NCBI RefSeq assembly: GCF_029087225.1
Contig: NZ_JARFJD010000004.1
Span: forward strand, 1 to 64,000
DNA from: Limnobacter olei
GTDB lineage: Bacteria; Pseudomonadota; Gammaproteobacteria; Burkholderiales; Burkholderiaceae_B
DNA length: 64,000 nt
Direction: 5' to 3'
Below are positions 43,565 through 52,082 of this stretch, piece by piece (position 1 is the stretch's first letter; every line of letters begins with the position of its first letter). A model generated the notes under the pieces. That model made no database searches. It was not told the DNA's origin and was given only the letters and a program-made list of their open reading frames with translations. The translations under genes and the position numbers were made by a program.

Positions 43565-44042
43565 AGTTTCTGGTAACTCCATTGTTTTGGCATCGAACGA
43601 TTCGTGCTGATGCTCCTTCTTCAAATTTAGAAAGATCGCAGTCGAGGCGTAAATTCCCACCTTCAGATTCAGTACCTAGCTGGAAATCGAGCTTCATGAG
43701 TGTCCAAATTAGGTAATCTTTGCCATCGAAATTGACGGTTAGAAGCTGATTTACATGCGGATTAGCCGACAACAAATCGGGCCTCAAAAACCTGCGCTCT
43801 TGAACAACTTCAAATTTGAACCGTCCATCGCTGCCAGTAGTCGCCGTGTCGCTGTATTTCCCCCCCTCAAACCCGCCGCTGTAGAGTTCTCGCGTTATAA
43901 CTACGTTGACCAACGGCTTTCCCTGCCAATGAATAAAACCTTCGATAGGCGAGCAATACACAATTTTTCTGAACACAAAGGCCTCCGAGGAAACGGGAGT
44001 AAGGGGCAGCAGCAAGACCAGGGCGAACAAGATGCGGTACAT
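43557..44042 (-). CDS. Exported small protein with a carboxypeptidase-regulatory-like fold
   Basis: The 161-residue product has a signal peptide (MYRILFALVLLLPLTPVSSEAF). The mature domain reads EGFIHWQGKPLVNVVITRELY and then GSDGRFKFEVV, the pattern of a CarboxypepD_reg-like or DUF6795-type beta-sandwich. It overlaps the lipase gene, so the two are probably expressed together. Function is unknown; a periplasmic partner of the hydrolase is only a guess. Confidence 0.65.
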   Translation of the reverse strand: MYRILFALVLLLPLTPVSSEAFVFRKIVYCSPIEGFIHWQGKPLVNVVITRELYSGGFEGGKYSDTATTGSDGRFKFEVVQERRFLRPDLLSANPHVNQLLTVNFDGKDYLIWTLMKLDFQLGTESEGGNLRLDCDLSKFEEGASARIVRCQNNGVTRNYE

Positions 44043-44176
44043 GGTTGAAGCCTGCACGTATTGAATAAACGAGCACGCTAGCACCGGGTTGGGCTGGAGG
44101 CAAAAACAGGGCTGGCTACGTAATCAGGACGGGGGGCATTGCTGCTGGTTGTTGTTTGAAAATATCAAGTTAGATA

Positions 44177-44197
44177 AACTAGTCAGATAACTAGTCA
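44177..44197. promoter_or_regulatory. Direct repeats at the Phd/PIN module promoter
   Basis: aactagtca occurs at 44177-44185 and 44189-44197, 12 bases apart, each with the actagt palindrome. They lie 15-35 bases ahead of the antitoxin ATG, so they probably form its autoregulatory operator. Confidence 0.5.
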
Positions 44198-44211
44198 TTT
44201 AGGATAAATTT

Positions 44212-44472
44212 ATGCAAACATGGCCCGTACAGGATGCAAAAGCCAGATTCAGCGAGCTACTGGACACCTGCCTGCGTGATGGCCCACAAGCGGTAAGCAG
44301 ACGCGGCCAGGAACAAGCAGTGTTGGTACCCATGGTGGAATGGTTGCGGCTTACCCAAAAAAACCAGCCAGGCGTGAAAGATTTGCTACTGGCCAAGGAG
44401 GCCCGTACGGAATACCTTGTACCCCCGAGAGGGCAGCTTAAGCGCCGAAAAGCCACCGGACAGGAAGGCTGA
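44212..44472 (+). CDS. Phd/YefM-family antitoxin
   Basis: The 86-residue protein begins WPVQDAKARFSELLDTCLRDGPQAVSRRGQEQAVLVPM, the Phd/YefM fold, and ends with a basic tail that should bind the toxin. It is followed after 3 bases by a PIN-domain toxin. The repeats just upstream suggest autorepression. Confidence 0.88.
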   Translation: MQTWPVQDAKARFSELLDTCLRDGPQAVSRRGQEQAVLVPMVEWLRLTQKNQPGVKDLLLAKEARTEYLVPPRGQLKRRKATGQEG

Positions 44473-44475
44473 ACC

Positions 44476-44880
44476 ATGTACCTTCTGGACACCAACGTTA
44501 TTTCAGAACTACGAAAAGCAAAACCCCACGGAGCCGTGTTGGCGTGGATCAAGAACATTCCCGAGCATTTGCTTTACCTTAGCGCATATACGCTGGCTGA
44601 AATTCAAAGCGGAATCGACAGGACTCGAGAACAAGATGAGAACAAAGCCAAGGAAATAGAACTGTGGCTGAACAAATTGGAAGCAACGTTTAAGGTACTA
44701 CCCATGGATGCCAAATGCTTTCGAGTATGGGCAAAATTAATGCATCGGGAAACAGACACAGCACTTGAAGATGCAATGATTGCAGCCACGGCCCTTGCTA
44801 ACCGGTTAACGGTGGTAACCCGCAACACGAAAGACTTTACCCGGTTTGATGTGCCGCTGCTGAACCCATTTTCGAGTTAA
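44476..44880 (+). CDS. PIN-domain ribonuclease toxin (FitB/VapC-like)
   Basis: The 134-residue PIN protein shows LLDTN with Asp5, Glu42 in LAEIQSG, Asp99 in LEDAMIAA and the TRNTKDF segment. These acidic residues bind the metal for RNA cleavage. It is paired with the Phd-type antitoxin immediately before it, as in FitAB-like or Phd-VapC modules. Confidence 0.9.
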   Translation: MYLLDTNVISELRKAKPHGAVLAWIKNIPEHLLYLSAYTLAEIQSGIDRTREQDENKAKEIELWLNKLEATFKVLPMDAKCFRVWAKLMHRETDTALEDAMIAATALANRLTVVTRNTKDFTRFDVPLLNPFSS

Positions 44881-45030
44881 AGGCTGAGCGTGAATGCAAC
44901 ACTGTGAGCAGCGAAGTAAAGCGGCAACACTTTTATGCGCCAATTAGTGCGGATGATTACATTTTTATGCGCGTGAAAGTGTAAACCAACAAAAAGCCAA
45001 ATGCTTGCGGTGCGCCCTAAAGCCTGATAA

Positions 45031-45054
45031 TGTACACACTAATATGTACACACT
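45031..45054. promoter_or_regulatory. Direct repeats at the vapBC promoter
   Basis: tgtacacact is repeated at 45031-45040 and 45045-45054 with a 14-base period, just before the AGAGG ribosome-binding site of vapB. VapBC complexes typically bind such repeats for autoregulation. Confidence 0.5.
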
Positions 45055-45065
45055 CAGAGGTGCCA

Positions 45066-45335
45066 ATGGCTTCACCTGTCTCTACTACTCGGGTTTTCAA
45101 CAACGGCAACAGCCAAGCGGTGCGCATTCCCGCCGAGTTTCGCTTGAATACTGACCAGGTTCAAATTAGCCGCAATGAGCACGGCGACCTTGTTATTCAC
45201 CCGATACCTGCCGAGCGCGGGCAGGCTTTGTTGCAGGCACTGCAAGCTTTGGGTGAAGTTGACGAGCAATTTATCGCTGCACTGGAAGCCGAGCAGGAGA
45301 ACAGCCAACCCATGCAAGATCGCGAGACGCTGTGA
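45066..45335 (+). CDS. vapB: VapB antitoxin (SpoVT/AbrB fold)
   Basis: The 89-residue protein has an N-terminal swapped-hairpin DNA-binding fold (TRVFNNGNSQAVRIPAEFRLNTDQVQISRNEHGDLVI) and a helical C-terminus for toxin binding. The ATG at 45066 follows AGAGG. Its stop overlaps the vapC start by GTGA. Confidence 0.92.
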   Translation: MASPVSTTRVFNNGNSQAVRIPAEFRLNTDQVQISRNEHGDLVIHPIPAERGQALLQALQALGEVDEQFIAALEAEQENSQPMQDRETL

Positions 45336-45742
45336 TTTACTTGCTTGACACCAACATTCTGATTTACCTGATCAAAAATCAACCACCGACCATTGCGCAG
45401 AAAGTAAATTCGCTACCAACAGATGCAAAACTGGCCATGAGTTTTATTACCTGGGCTGAACTGTTGAAGGGTGCAGAGCGCAGCAACCGCAAGCCAGAAA
45501 CCTTGCGCAGGCTTGATCAACTGGCCCAGCAGATCCATGTGATGTACCCGGGCGGCCCGGCGATATGCAAGCACTATGCAGAACAATTTATGCAATTGAA
45601 AGATGCGGGAACTCCCATAGGAGCAAATGACTTGTGGATTGCGTGCCATGCACTGGCCGAGAATGCAACGCTGGTAACCCACAACACCAAAGAATTTTTA
45701 AGAGTGAAAGGGCTGGCGGTTGAGGATTGGGTGGCTGAATAG
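45332..45742 (+). CDS. vapC: VapC toxin (PIN-domain ribonuclease)
   Basis: The 136-residue protein has Asp6 (LLDTN), Glu43 (WAELLKG), Asp100 (ANDLWIA) and the THNTKEF segment, all of a VapC of the tRNA(fMet)-cleaving subgroup in style. It starts with GTG overlapping vapB. The IS3 transposase remnant follows directly after its stop. Confidence 0.92.
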   Translation: MIYLLDTNILIYLIKNQPPTIAQKVNSLPTDAKLAMSFITWAELLKGAERSNRKPETLRRLDQLAQQIHVMYPGGPAICKHYAEQFMQLKDAGTPIGANDLWIACHALAENATLVTHNTKEFLRVKGLAVEDWVAE

Positions 45743-45914
45743 ATTTGATATAGAAGTGGACTTGGCCGCATTGCGAGAAGACACAACGCTGGCTGAGCTT
45801 TGCCAGCAGTTTGAACTACACCCCACCCAAATCGTTGAGTGGAAAAAGCAACTGCTGGTCAATGCGGCGGTGCATTTGGGTCACATTCCAAAGTTACGGA
45901 AGCGGTTGATCTGA
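45743..45914 (+). pseudogene. Remnant of an IS3-family transposase OrfA
   Basis: The open frame reads FDIEVDLAALREDTTLAELCQQFELHPTQIVEWKKQLLVNAA, which matches the helix-turn-helix core of IS3 OrfA (HTH_21 type, TLAELxxxFxxHPxQIxxWKxQLL). The usual N-terminal part and the OrfB integrase are absent, and the frame ends in unrelated residues (HIPKLRKRLI). No terminal inverted repeats were recognised. It is an old insertion remnant. Confidence 0.7.
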
Positions 45915-45958
45915 AGCCACTGTAGTTGATTTTGCCAACCTCAAGCTTCAGACTACCA

Positions 45959-46513
45959 TTAATTTCGAAATACCTCACATAGATTAAAACTTCCGGCAGC
46001 CGCATCTTTTACAGAAAGTTTCGGCACATCTTCTAAAGGCCACTGAATTCCAATATCGGGATCATTCCAGCAAATACTTCGCTCGTGCTCCGGATACCAG
46101 TAGTCGGTCGTCTTATATAAAAAATCGGCAAAGTCGCTCAAAACCAAAAAACCATGTGCAAACCCCTTAGGGATCCAGAGCATTCGTTTATTCTCGGCTG
46201 TCAATTCAACACCAGCCCATTTGCCGAAATTCGCTGACGTTTTACGCATGTCGACAGCGACGTCGAATACGGCACCGCTAACAACCCGTACCAACTTGCC
46301 CTGAGGGTGCTTAATTTGATAATGAAGACCCCGTAAAACACCTTTTTCAGAGCGGCTATGGTTATCTTGCACGAAATCAACATCAAAGCCTGTCGCGTCG
46401 ATGAAATCACGTTGATTGAAGCTTTCAAAAAAGAAACCGCGTTCATCACCGAACACTTTCGGCTCTAACATCAACACTTCGGGCAAGCTGGTTTTAGAAA
46501 CAAGGTATGGCAT
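45959..46513 (-). CDS. rfbC: dTDP-4-dehydrorhamnose 3,5-epimerase (RmlC), copy 3
   Basis: The 184-residue enzyme has RGLHYQ, QGKLVRV, FAHGFLV and YKTTDYWYPEHER, very close to copy 2 at 28873. It follows rmlA copy 3 on the minus strand after 3 bases. Both belong to the second polysaccharide locus. Confidence 0.94.
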   Translation of the reverse strand: MPYLVSKTSLPEVLMLEPKVFGDERGFFFESFNQRDFIDATGFDVDFVQDNHSRSEKGVLRGLHYQIKHPQGKLVRVVSGAVFDVAVDMRKTSANFGKWAGVELTAENKRMLWIPKGFAHGFLVLSDFADFLYKTTDYWYPEHERSICWNDPDIGIQWPLEDVPKLSVKDAAAGSFNLCEVFRN

Positions 46514-46516
46514 AGT

Positions 46517-47392
46517 TCATCTTAATAAATTCAATAAATATTGGCCGTAAACGCCTTTGGCTAGCGGAAGCGCAAGTTTGTGTAGGGCTTCAGAGTTGAT
46601 CCACCCTTGTTGATAGGCAATCTCCTCAGGACATGCGACTTGCAAACCCTGCCGCTTTTGAAGTGTCGCGATGAAACTGGCAGCTTCTAGAAGGCTATCG
46701 TGTGTACCGGTGTCCAGCCAGGCAAATCCTCGGCCCATAATTTCAACGTCAAGTTCGCCCGATTTAAGGTATCGCTGATTGATGTCGGTAATCTCCAGTT
46801 CACCACGAGCCGAGGGTTTGATTTCAGCAGCAATATCGCATACCTGCTGATCATAAAAATAAAGCCCGGTTACCGCAAAATTGCTTTTGGGTTTGGCTGG
46901 TTTTTCTTCGATACTGACCGCTCTCTTTTGTAGATCAAACTCCACTACTCCATAACGCTGGGGATCATTTACGTGATAAGCAAATACACTCGCGCCATTG
47001 ACTTTCGAGTTTGCACTGCGAAGTCGCTTAACAAGGTCGTGACCATAAAAGATGTTGTCTCCTAAAACTAGCGCACTTGGATTGTTATCGATGAAAGATT
47101 TTCCAATAACAAAAGCCTGTGCCAGGCCATCTGGTGAGGGTTGAACCGCGTATTGAATATTCATACCCCACTGTTCCCCATCCCCCAACAATTCAGCAAA
47201 CCGGGGGGTGTCTTGCGGAGTACTGATAACCAATACATCACGGATTCCTGCAAGCATCAAGGTGCTCAGCGGGTAATAAATCATGGGTTTGTCGTACACT
47301 GGCATCAGTTGTTTGCTGATGGCCTGAGTAATGGGATACAAGCGAGTACCCGACCCACCGGCAAGAACTAATCCTTTCCGATCAATGCTCAT
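46517..47392 (-). CDS. rfbA: Glucose-1-phosphate thymidylyltransferase (RmlA), copy 3
   Basis: The 291-residue product carries [12 protein letters not shown] and [18 protein letters not shown]. It is highly similar along its length to copy 2 at 27992 (for example the shared stretch [14 protein letters not shown]). The start is ATG 47392; a GTG lies directly before it. It makes dTDP-glucose for rhamnose-type sugars. Confidence 0.94.
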   Translation of the reverse strand: MSIDRKGLVLAGGSGTRLYPITQAISKQLMPVYDKPMIYYPLSTLMLAGIRDVLVISTPQDTPRFAELLGDGEQWGMNIQYAVQPSPDGLAQAFVIGKSFIDNNPSALVLGDNIFYGHDLVKRLRSANSKVNGASVFAYHVNDPQRYGVVEFDLQKRAVSIEEKPAKPKSNFAVTGLYFYDQQVCDIAAEIKPSARGELEITDINQRYLKSGELDVEIMGRGFAWLDTGTHDSLLEAASFIATLQKRQGLQVACPEEIAYQQGWINSEALHKLALPLAKGVYGQYLLNLLR

Positions 47393-47472
47393 CACGGTTA
47401 CGCCTTTCTAAATTAAGCAACTATTTTCACTACAGTTTCGAGAGTAGACGATATTTGATCCTCAACCACAAC

Positions 47473-48549
47473 CTAATCGGCTGGTTTAATTGCACGAACC
47501 GTCACAAATTCTCTCAACCCTGCATTTCGTTTGGCACGTCGCTCTGCTATTGCAATCTTTCGCGCCAAATTGCTCGGCGTATCGCAGCTAGATTGATCAT
47601 TTAGTTCCCCCGCGATCTTATTACTTTCTTTAAAAAGGTAATCACACAATGGGCGATAAGGAAGATCTTCAAGCTCAGCAAATCCAATCTTCCCGAGCAA
47701 ATCGAACAAAGATGGTCGATTGAAAAGAACCAAATGCCGGGGTGGCTCCAAGCCCCGCCACGAAGGCCCAAAACTTTCATGCCCCTGAGCATCAACGTTG
47801 GGGGTTTCAATCCAAATCCAACCGTTTGGTTTTAACAAAGCATAACAATGACGCAGAGCGGCAGCCGGATCGTGCATATGTTCAATTACATGGCTCAATG
47901 TTATACCGTCAAAACTCTCAATCGCTGGATCTAACGATTCGATCGAATCTTGCCTCACATCAATTCCATGATTGCGCGCAGCCTGTGCTGCCTTTGGGTC
48001 TGGCTCAAGACCAACCACCTCCCACCCGGCCTGAGAGGCAAGCAACAAAAAGTCGCCATTACCGCAACCGACATCGAGTAATCTGTGCCCTCGTCCTCCG
48101 AACGGAATGCAACGCCGCTCAGCATCCAAAAGATTTCGAAATCCAGGTGAGAAATAAGCAAACACCACACCAAGTTTAGTCGAAGGATGCAGATTGGTTC
48201 CGAATCTTTTATTGCGATAGCCATTGGCCAGTGCTCGTTTCAAACGCCGCAAAAAGCCTAAATCTCGGTAGTCATTCTGCACGGACTGGGAGTGCGTAAA
48301 ATAAGTGGTGTAAGCCATTCCTATGGTGGAGACCGTTGGCCTGGGATCAAGATATGCACTGCGACAGGCCTGACATTGAAACATGTCCCACGAGCCCGGG
48401 GCGCACTTAAAAATTTTGTCAGACAAATCCTTGTGCAGCAAATGACGGCGCTCACTGGAGCAAACTGGGCAAATTTTAACCCTCTCCAAACCATCTTGAG
48501 GCCAAGTGCTAGAGCCTTGCACCGAATGCGATTCAGGGAATGTTTGCAT
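47473..48549 (-). CDS. Class I SAM-dependent methyltransferase with N-terminal zinc ribbon
   Basis: The 358-residue protein has a probable zinc site of two CxxC pairs (CPVC near 28-31 and CQAC near 59-62). The SAM-binding motif is LLDVGCGNGDFLLLASQ, followed by VVGLEPDP and DGITLSHVIEHMHDP. Methyltransferases of this type occur in O-antigen and lipid-linked sugar loci. It lies between the flippase and rmlA genes in the second locus. The substrate is probably a repeat-unit sugar. Confidence 0.85.
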   Translation of the reverse strand: MQTFPESHSVQGSSTWPQDGLERVKICPVCSSERRHLLHKDLSDKIFKCAPGSWDMFQCQACRSAYLDPRPTVSTIGMAYTTYFTHSQSVQNDYRDLGFLRRLKRALANGYRNKRFGTNLHPSTKLGVVFAYFSPGFRNLLDAERRCIPFGGRGHRLLDVGCGNGDFLLLASQAGWEVVGLEPDPKAAQAARNHGIDVRQDSIESLDPAIESFDGITLSHVIEHMHDPAAALRHCYALLKPNGWIWIETPNVDAQGHESFGPSWRGLEPPRHLVLFNRPSLFDLLGKIGFAELEDLPYRPLCDYLFKESNKIAGELNDQSSCDTPSNLARKIAIAERRAKRNAGLREFVTVRAIKPAD

Positions 48550-48581
48550 TTTCTTAAAACCTTAATCCTTCGTGCTTGAAG

Positions 48582-50069
48582 TTAAATACTATTAGCATGA
48601 GACTTTCTGATAAAAGTGCGAGCAAAAGGTACAGCAAAAGCTAGCGAACTACAAATTACGGCAACCAATACCAACGCCCTGAAATAATGGCTTTCAATCC
48701 AGACAAGAGCGACCATGAATACTATGGTACAAATCGTGACAAATATCGTCCGCATAGCATGCGCCTTTGCCACCGGGAGGACCCTCATTACCAAGCAATT
48801 AAGCGTCAACGTGTCCATAACGACTCTAATAACCCATGCCATAGCTGCACCGACTATGCCAAAATTTTTAAGCAACAACACCAAGCCAATTGAATAGAAA
48901 ACGAACTCGACCATGTGCGCCTTTGCGGTTAAGTCAGGCCTACCCGCAGCCTGCAGTATCACAGAAGCCGGCTGCGCGATGATATTCACCATCCATCCGA
49001 TGGACAACCAGTAGAGGATGGGGACAGAAATTTCATGAAATTCACCGCCAAGCCAAAATTCCAAAGCCTCAGGACCAAACAATACTACGCCCGATAATAG
49101 AGGCAACATCAACCAATAAAGGACTTTACTACCTTGAACGTAAAGCGCATTAAACCGCTCCATGTTGGAAACGTATGCTGAGGATACCGCAGGAAAAATA
49201 ACACCAACAATTGCCTGTGAAACCATTTGCAGGCGCACTAAGATTTCGTAGGGAGTCACGTAATACGTCACAGCCGACAAGCCAGTAATCGCACCAATGA
49301 AAAACCGATCCATGTAGGTCATCAGTGGTCCAATGATGTTAGTTACTGTAATCCATCCACCAAAACTTGTAAGTGGCTTAATAAAAAGCCTTTGGGGTCG
49401 AATGAATTTTGCAAGTGAATGTTCGGCCTTACAAGCAGCGCGATAGTAAAAAATGGCGGCCACCATACGACCGAACAGCAGAATGCCAGTGGCCCATGCA
49501 ACGTCCGGCGTGAGCTGCAGGGTGAGCAGTGGCCCTAGATAGGTAAAAATCCCCAATGGCATGCGAATCTTGGCGATGACTTTGAACTGTTGATGCGCTT
49601 CCAGAACACCAATAAAACCAGTGGTTAAAACCACCACGGGTATTCCAACGGCCAACAAATAAAATGCAATCCTGGCTTCATCATTGAGCGTATGATTCAC
49701 ATCCAACAACCTCTCGACCAGGATTGCATTGCAAGTTGCAATCAAGAACGATCCGACTAAGCTGACCGCAAATAAAACCACCAAAGCGGTCCAGATTAGC
49801 GAGCCAAGGTCGGAAATTTGGCCACTTCCAAGTCTCTCGGAGACCAGTTTTGTTAGGGCTCGGCCAAGACCAAAATCGAACAGGCTAAAATAGCCAACTC
49901 CTACCCAAATAACAGCCAACAAACCAAATCGCTCACTACCCATTCCTTCGATTAGAATCGGAATCGCGTACAACGCAACTATTAGTGGCGCAATTAGTCC
50001 AGTGAAGTTCCAGACTGCGTTTTTTGCCAATAATCGCGAGGAGGCAGGCTTATATGAGGGCCGGCTCAT
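48582..50069 (-). CDS. Wzx-type O-antigen flippase
   Basis: This 495-residue polytopic inner-membrane protein has about 12-14 hydrophobic segments and a charged N-terminus, typical of the polysaccharide transporter family. It is unlike the flippase at 18971 in length and sequence. It likely serves the second locus. It is divergent from the plus-strand gene pair at 50177-52064. Confidence 0.88.
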   Translation of the reverse strand: MSRPSYKPASSRLLAKNAVWNFTGLIAPLIVALYAIPILIEGMGSERFGLLAVIWVGVGYFSLFDFGLGRALTKLVSERLGSGQISDLGSLIWTALVVLFAVSLVGSFLIATCNAILVERLLDVNHTLNDEARIAFYLLAVGIPVVVLTTGFIGVLEAHQQFKVIAKIRMPLGIFTYLGPLLTLQLTPDVAWATGILLFGRMVAAIFYYRAACKAEHSLAKFIRPQRLFIKPLTSFGGWITVTNIIGPLMTYMDRFFIGAITGLSAVTYYVTPYEILVRLQMVSQAIVGVIFPAVSSAYVSNMERFNALYVQGSKVLYWLMLPLLSGVVLFGPEALEFWLGGEFHEISVPILYWLSIGWMVNIIAQPASVILQAAGRPDLTAKAHMVEFVFYSIGLVLLLKNFGIVGAAMAWVIRVVMDTLTLNCLVMRVLPVAKAHAMRTIFVTICTIVFMVALVWIESHYFRALVLVAVICSSLAFAVPFARTFIRKSHANSI

Positions 50070-50176
50070 TCATGTACCGCGTGAAGCAGTGGGCATCCAG
50101 ACGGATGTAATCTAAGGAGATTTACAGGTACAGTGCTAGTTCTCATAAATCACTTGGGCTAGGAAAATAATATTGT

Positions 50177-50968
50177 ATGCGAAGCGGCGACTACACCTTG
50201 ATTTTGGCTAGTTACTACCCGAAAAATACTGAACGCACCAAGGCCTTCTGCCAACAATTCCTCAACTGCAAGAAGATTGTTGTTTACAACTCCTCTGATG
50301 TACGGCTCTCTGACTTTGATAATTCTTGGACAGCGCTGCGGGGCTCAAACCACGCAGGTGAATTTTCAGCATGGCAAGAGGGCCTCGACTGGAGCCTAGA
50401 GCATTCGCAAAAACCGAAGCACGGATACATTTTTGTCAACGATACAGTGAATTCGCACAGGAAGTTCACTCGCATTCGATTTCATTTTTTAAAAAGTTGT
50501 ATCAAGCAAAATACCAAGCACGCAGTTGGTTTTACTGACGAATTACACGAAAGAGAGACTTTTTCGATTTACGGACTGTCAGGGGATCGATGGATGAGTA
50601 CGTACTGTTTCTACTTGGGCAATGAAGCCATCGAGAAGATTGATTTCAAAGTGAACAGTGAGCTGGTTCACCAACAACGGGGGGAGACAGTTGATGACTC
50701 GATTTTTCCATCGTCAATGTCCAACAATTTAAAGAAGCGTCTAGAGGAATGGCTTTTCGGCGGGGGATGGTATAAAAGTAAGCAATGTGTCGAAAACTAC
50801 AGCGATGTGGCGAAATTTAAAGCCCGCGCCATTGTTAATGAAAAAATGTTGTCACTACGTTTGTTAAACAAAGGAATTGAGATACACAGCGCCATGAATC
50901 AAGCACCGCGACTTTTTGTCAGGTTAGACAATTTTTTAGAAAAACTCCACACAAAGAAAAATGGCTAA
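50177..50968 (+). CDS. Unknown protein, possible GT-A-like or rhamnan-synthesis-related
   Basis: The 263-residue protein has no signal peptide or membrane segment. Segments such as YIFVNDTVNSHRKF (with a DxD-less but NDT-bearing loop), FSIYGLSGDRWMSTYCFYLG and ETVDDSIFPSS recall glycosyltransferase-like proteins of the RgpF/rhamnan synthesis kind, but I cannot assign it. It is AT-rich compared with neighbours. It overlaps by 8 bases with a glycosyltransferase gene in the same direction. Both lie opposite to the rest of the second locus. Confidence 0.62.
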   Translation: MRSGDYTLILASYYPKNTERTKAFCQQFLNCKKIVVYNSSDVRLSDFDNSWTALRGSNHAGEFSAWQEGLDWSLEHSQKPKHGYIFVNDTVNSHRKFTRIRFHFLKSCIKQNTKHAVGFTDELHERETFSIYGLSGDRWMSTYCFYLGNEAIEKIDFKVNSELVHQQRGETVDDSIFPSSMSNNLKKRLEEWLFGGGWYKSKQCVENYSDVAKFKARAIVNEKMLSLRLLNKGIEIHSAMNQAPRLFVRLDNFLEKLHTKKNG

Positions 50969-52064
50969 AAGTCTTTTTTACATTTCCCCTAGTCTTGAAG
51001 ACAAGAACTACGGCGGCTCCGTGGTGGCCAAATCAAACCTTGAGGCATTGTCTAGGGTGTTGCAAAGCTATTCGACCACAGCTTTATCTGTAAATAGAAA
51101 CGCATCTTCAGACTGCGTGAAAGTGCCAACTACCCACAATAAAGTTGGTACGGCATTGGCAAACCTATGCCTACTTTGCGCGACATTAAGCCCTAAGGGG
51201 GCCTATTTTTTGATTAGCCGGATCAGAAAAGAACAGCCAGAACTAATTTGGCTCGATTCGTCTTTGTTCGGCATCCTGATCCCGCTAATAAGATTTCTAA
51301 GCCGGCGAAGCAAAATTATTTGCTATTTCCACAATATTGAGACACCAATCATAAAATATTACGCAAAGAGACAACCCTCTTACTGGATTTCATATTTGGC
51401 AACTGCAGCCAATGAATACCTCTCAATCAAAGGGTCCGATTTACTAATTGCGATACAGCAAACAGATGAAGCAATATTGAAGAGAAGAAACTCGTCCGCC
51501 TTAACCAGTTGCATCCCCGTCTCAATCAAGGACGGCTTTAGAAACATTCAAGTGCAACTAGCTCCTAGACATGTAGATATTCCTTATGCACTCTTTGTTG
51601 GATCTGACTTTCCACCAAATGTTGAAGCACTTGCATACTTGAATTTCAAAATTGCCCCTAGGCTTAACAATAAGAGAATTATTGCGATCGGCAACGGGAT
51701 TGATAAGTATGCACATCAATTCAAGAATCTTGATGTTCGAGGAAGGGTGGACGATATCGCTGACTTCTACACACAAGCCCAAATCGTTGTAGCCCCGATA
51801 TTTTCGGGAGGAGGGATGAAAGTAAAAATTGCTGAGGCCCTAATGTTCAACAAAATGGTGCTTGCGTCAAATTTCGCAGCAGTTGGCTATGAAGATGTAC
51901 CCAATAGTGTCTTAATAAGGACTGACGATGACGAGACCTTTTTAAACACCATACAGAACTGCGACTCAAACACCGATTCAAAAGCAAGAGAATACTACCT
52001 GAGGTTATTTTCACCCTATGCAATTCAGCAAAGAATTGAACAAGCAATCAGTCGCATAGAATAA
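50961..52064 (+). CDS. Glycosyltransferase, GT4/GT1-like
   Basis: The 367-residue GT-B-type protein starts SLFYISPSLEDKNYGGSVVAKSNLEAL. Its C-terminal donor motif is APIFSGGGMKVKIAEALMFNKMVLASNFAAVGYE. It is AT-rich and translationally coupled with the gene before. It converges on the WbpM-like gene. Specificity is unknown. Confidence 0.86.
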   Translation: MAKSLFYISPSLEDKNYGGSVVAKSNLEALSRVLQSYSTTALSVNRNASSDCVKVPTTHNKVGTALANLCLLCATLSPKGAYFLISRIRKEQPELIWLDSSLFGILIPLIRFLSRRSKIICYFHNIETPIIKYYAKRQPSYWISYLATAANEYLSIKGSDLLIAIQQTDEAILKRRNSSALTSCIPVSIKDGFRNIQVQLAPRHVDIPYALFVGSDFPPNVEALAYLNFKIAPRLNNKRIIAIGNGIDKYAHQFKNLDVRGRVDDIADFYTQAQIVVAPIFSGGGMKVKIAEALMFNKMVLASNFAAVGYEDVPNSVLIRTDDDETFLNTIQNCDSNTDSKAREYYLRLFSPYAIQQRIEQAISRIE

Positions 52065-52082
52065 AAAAATAATTTGATTTCT

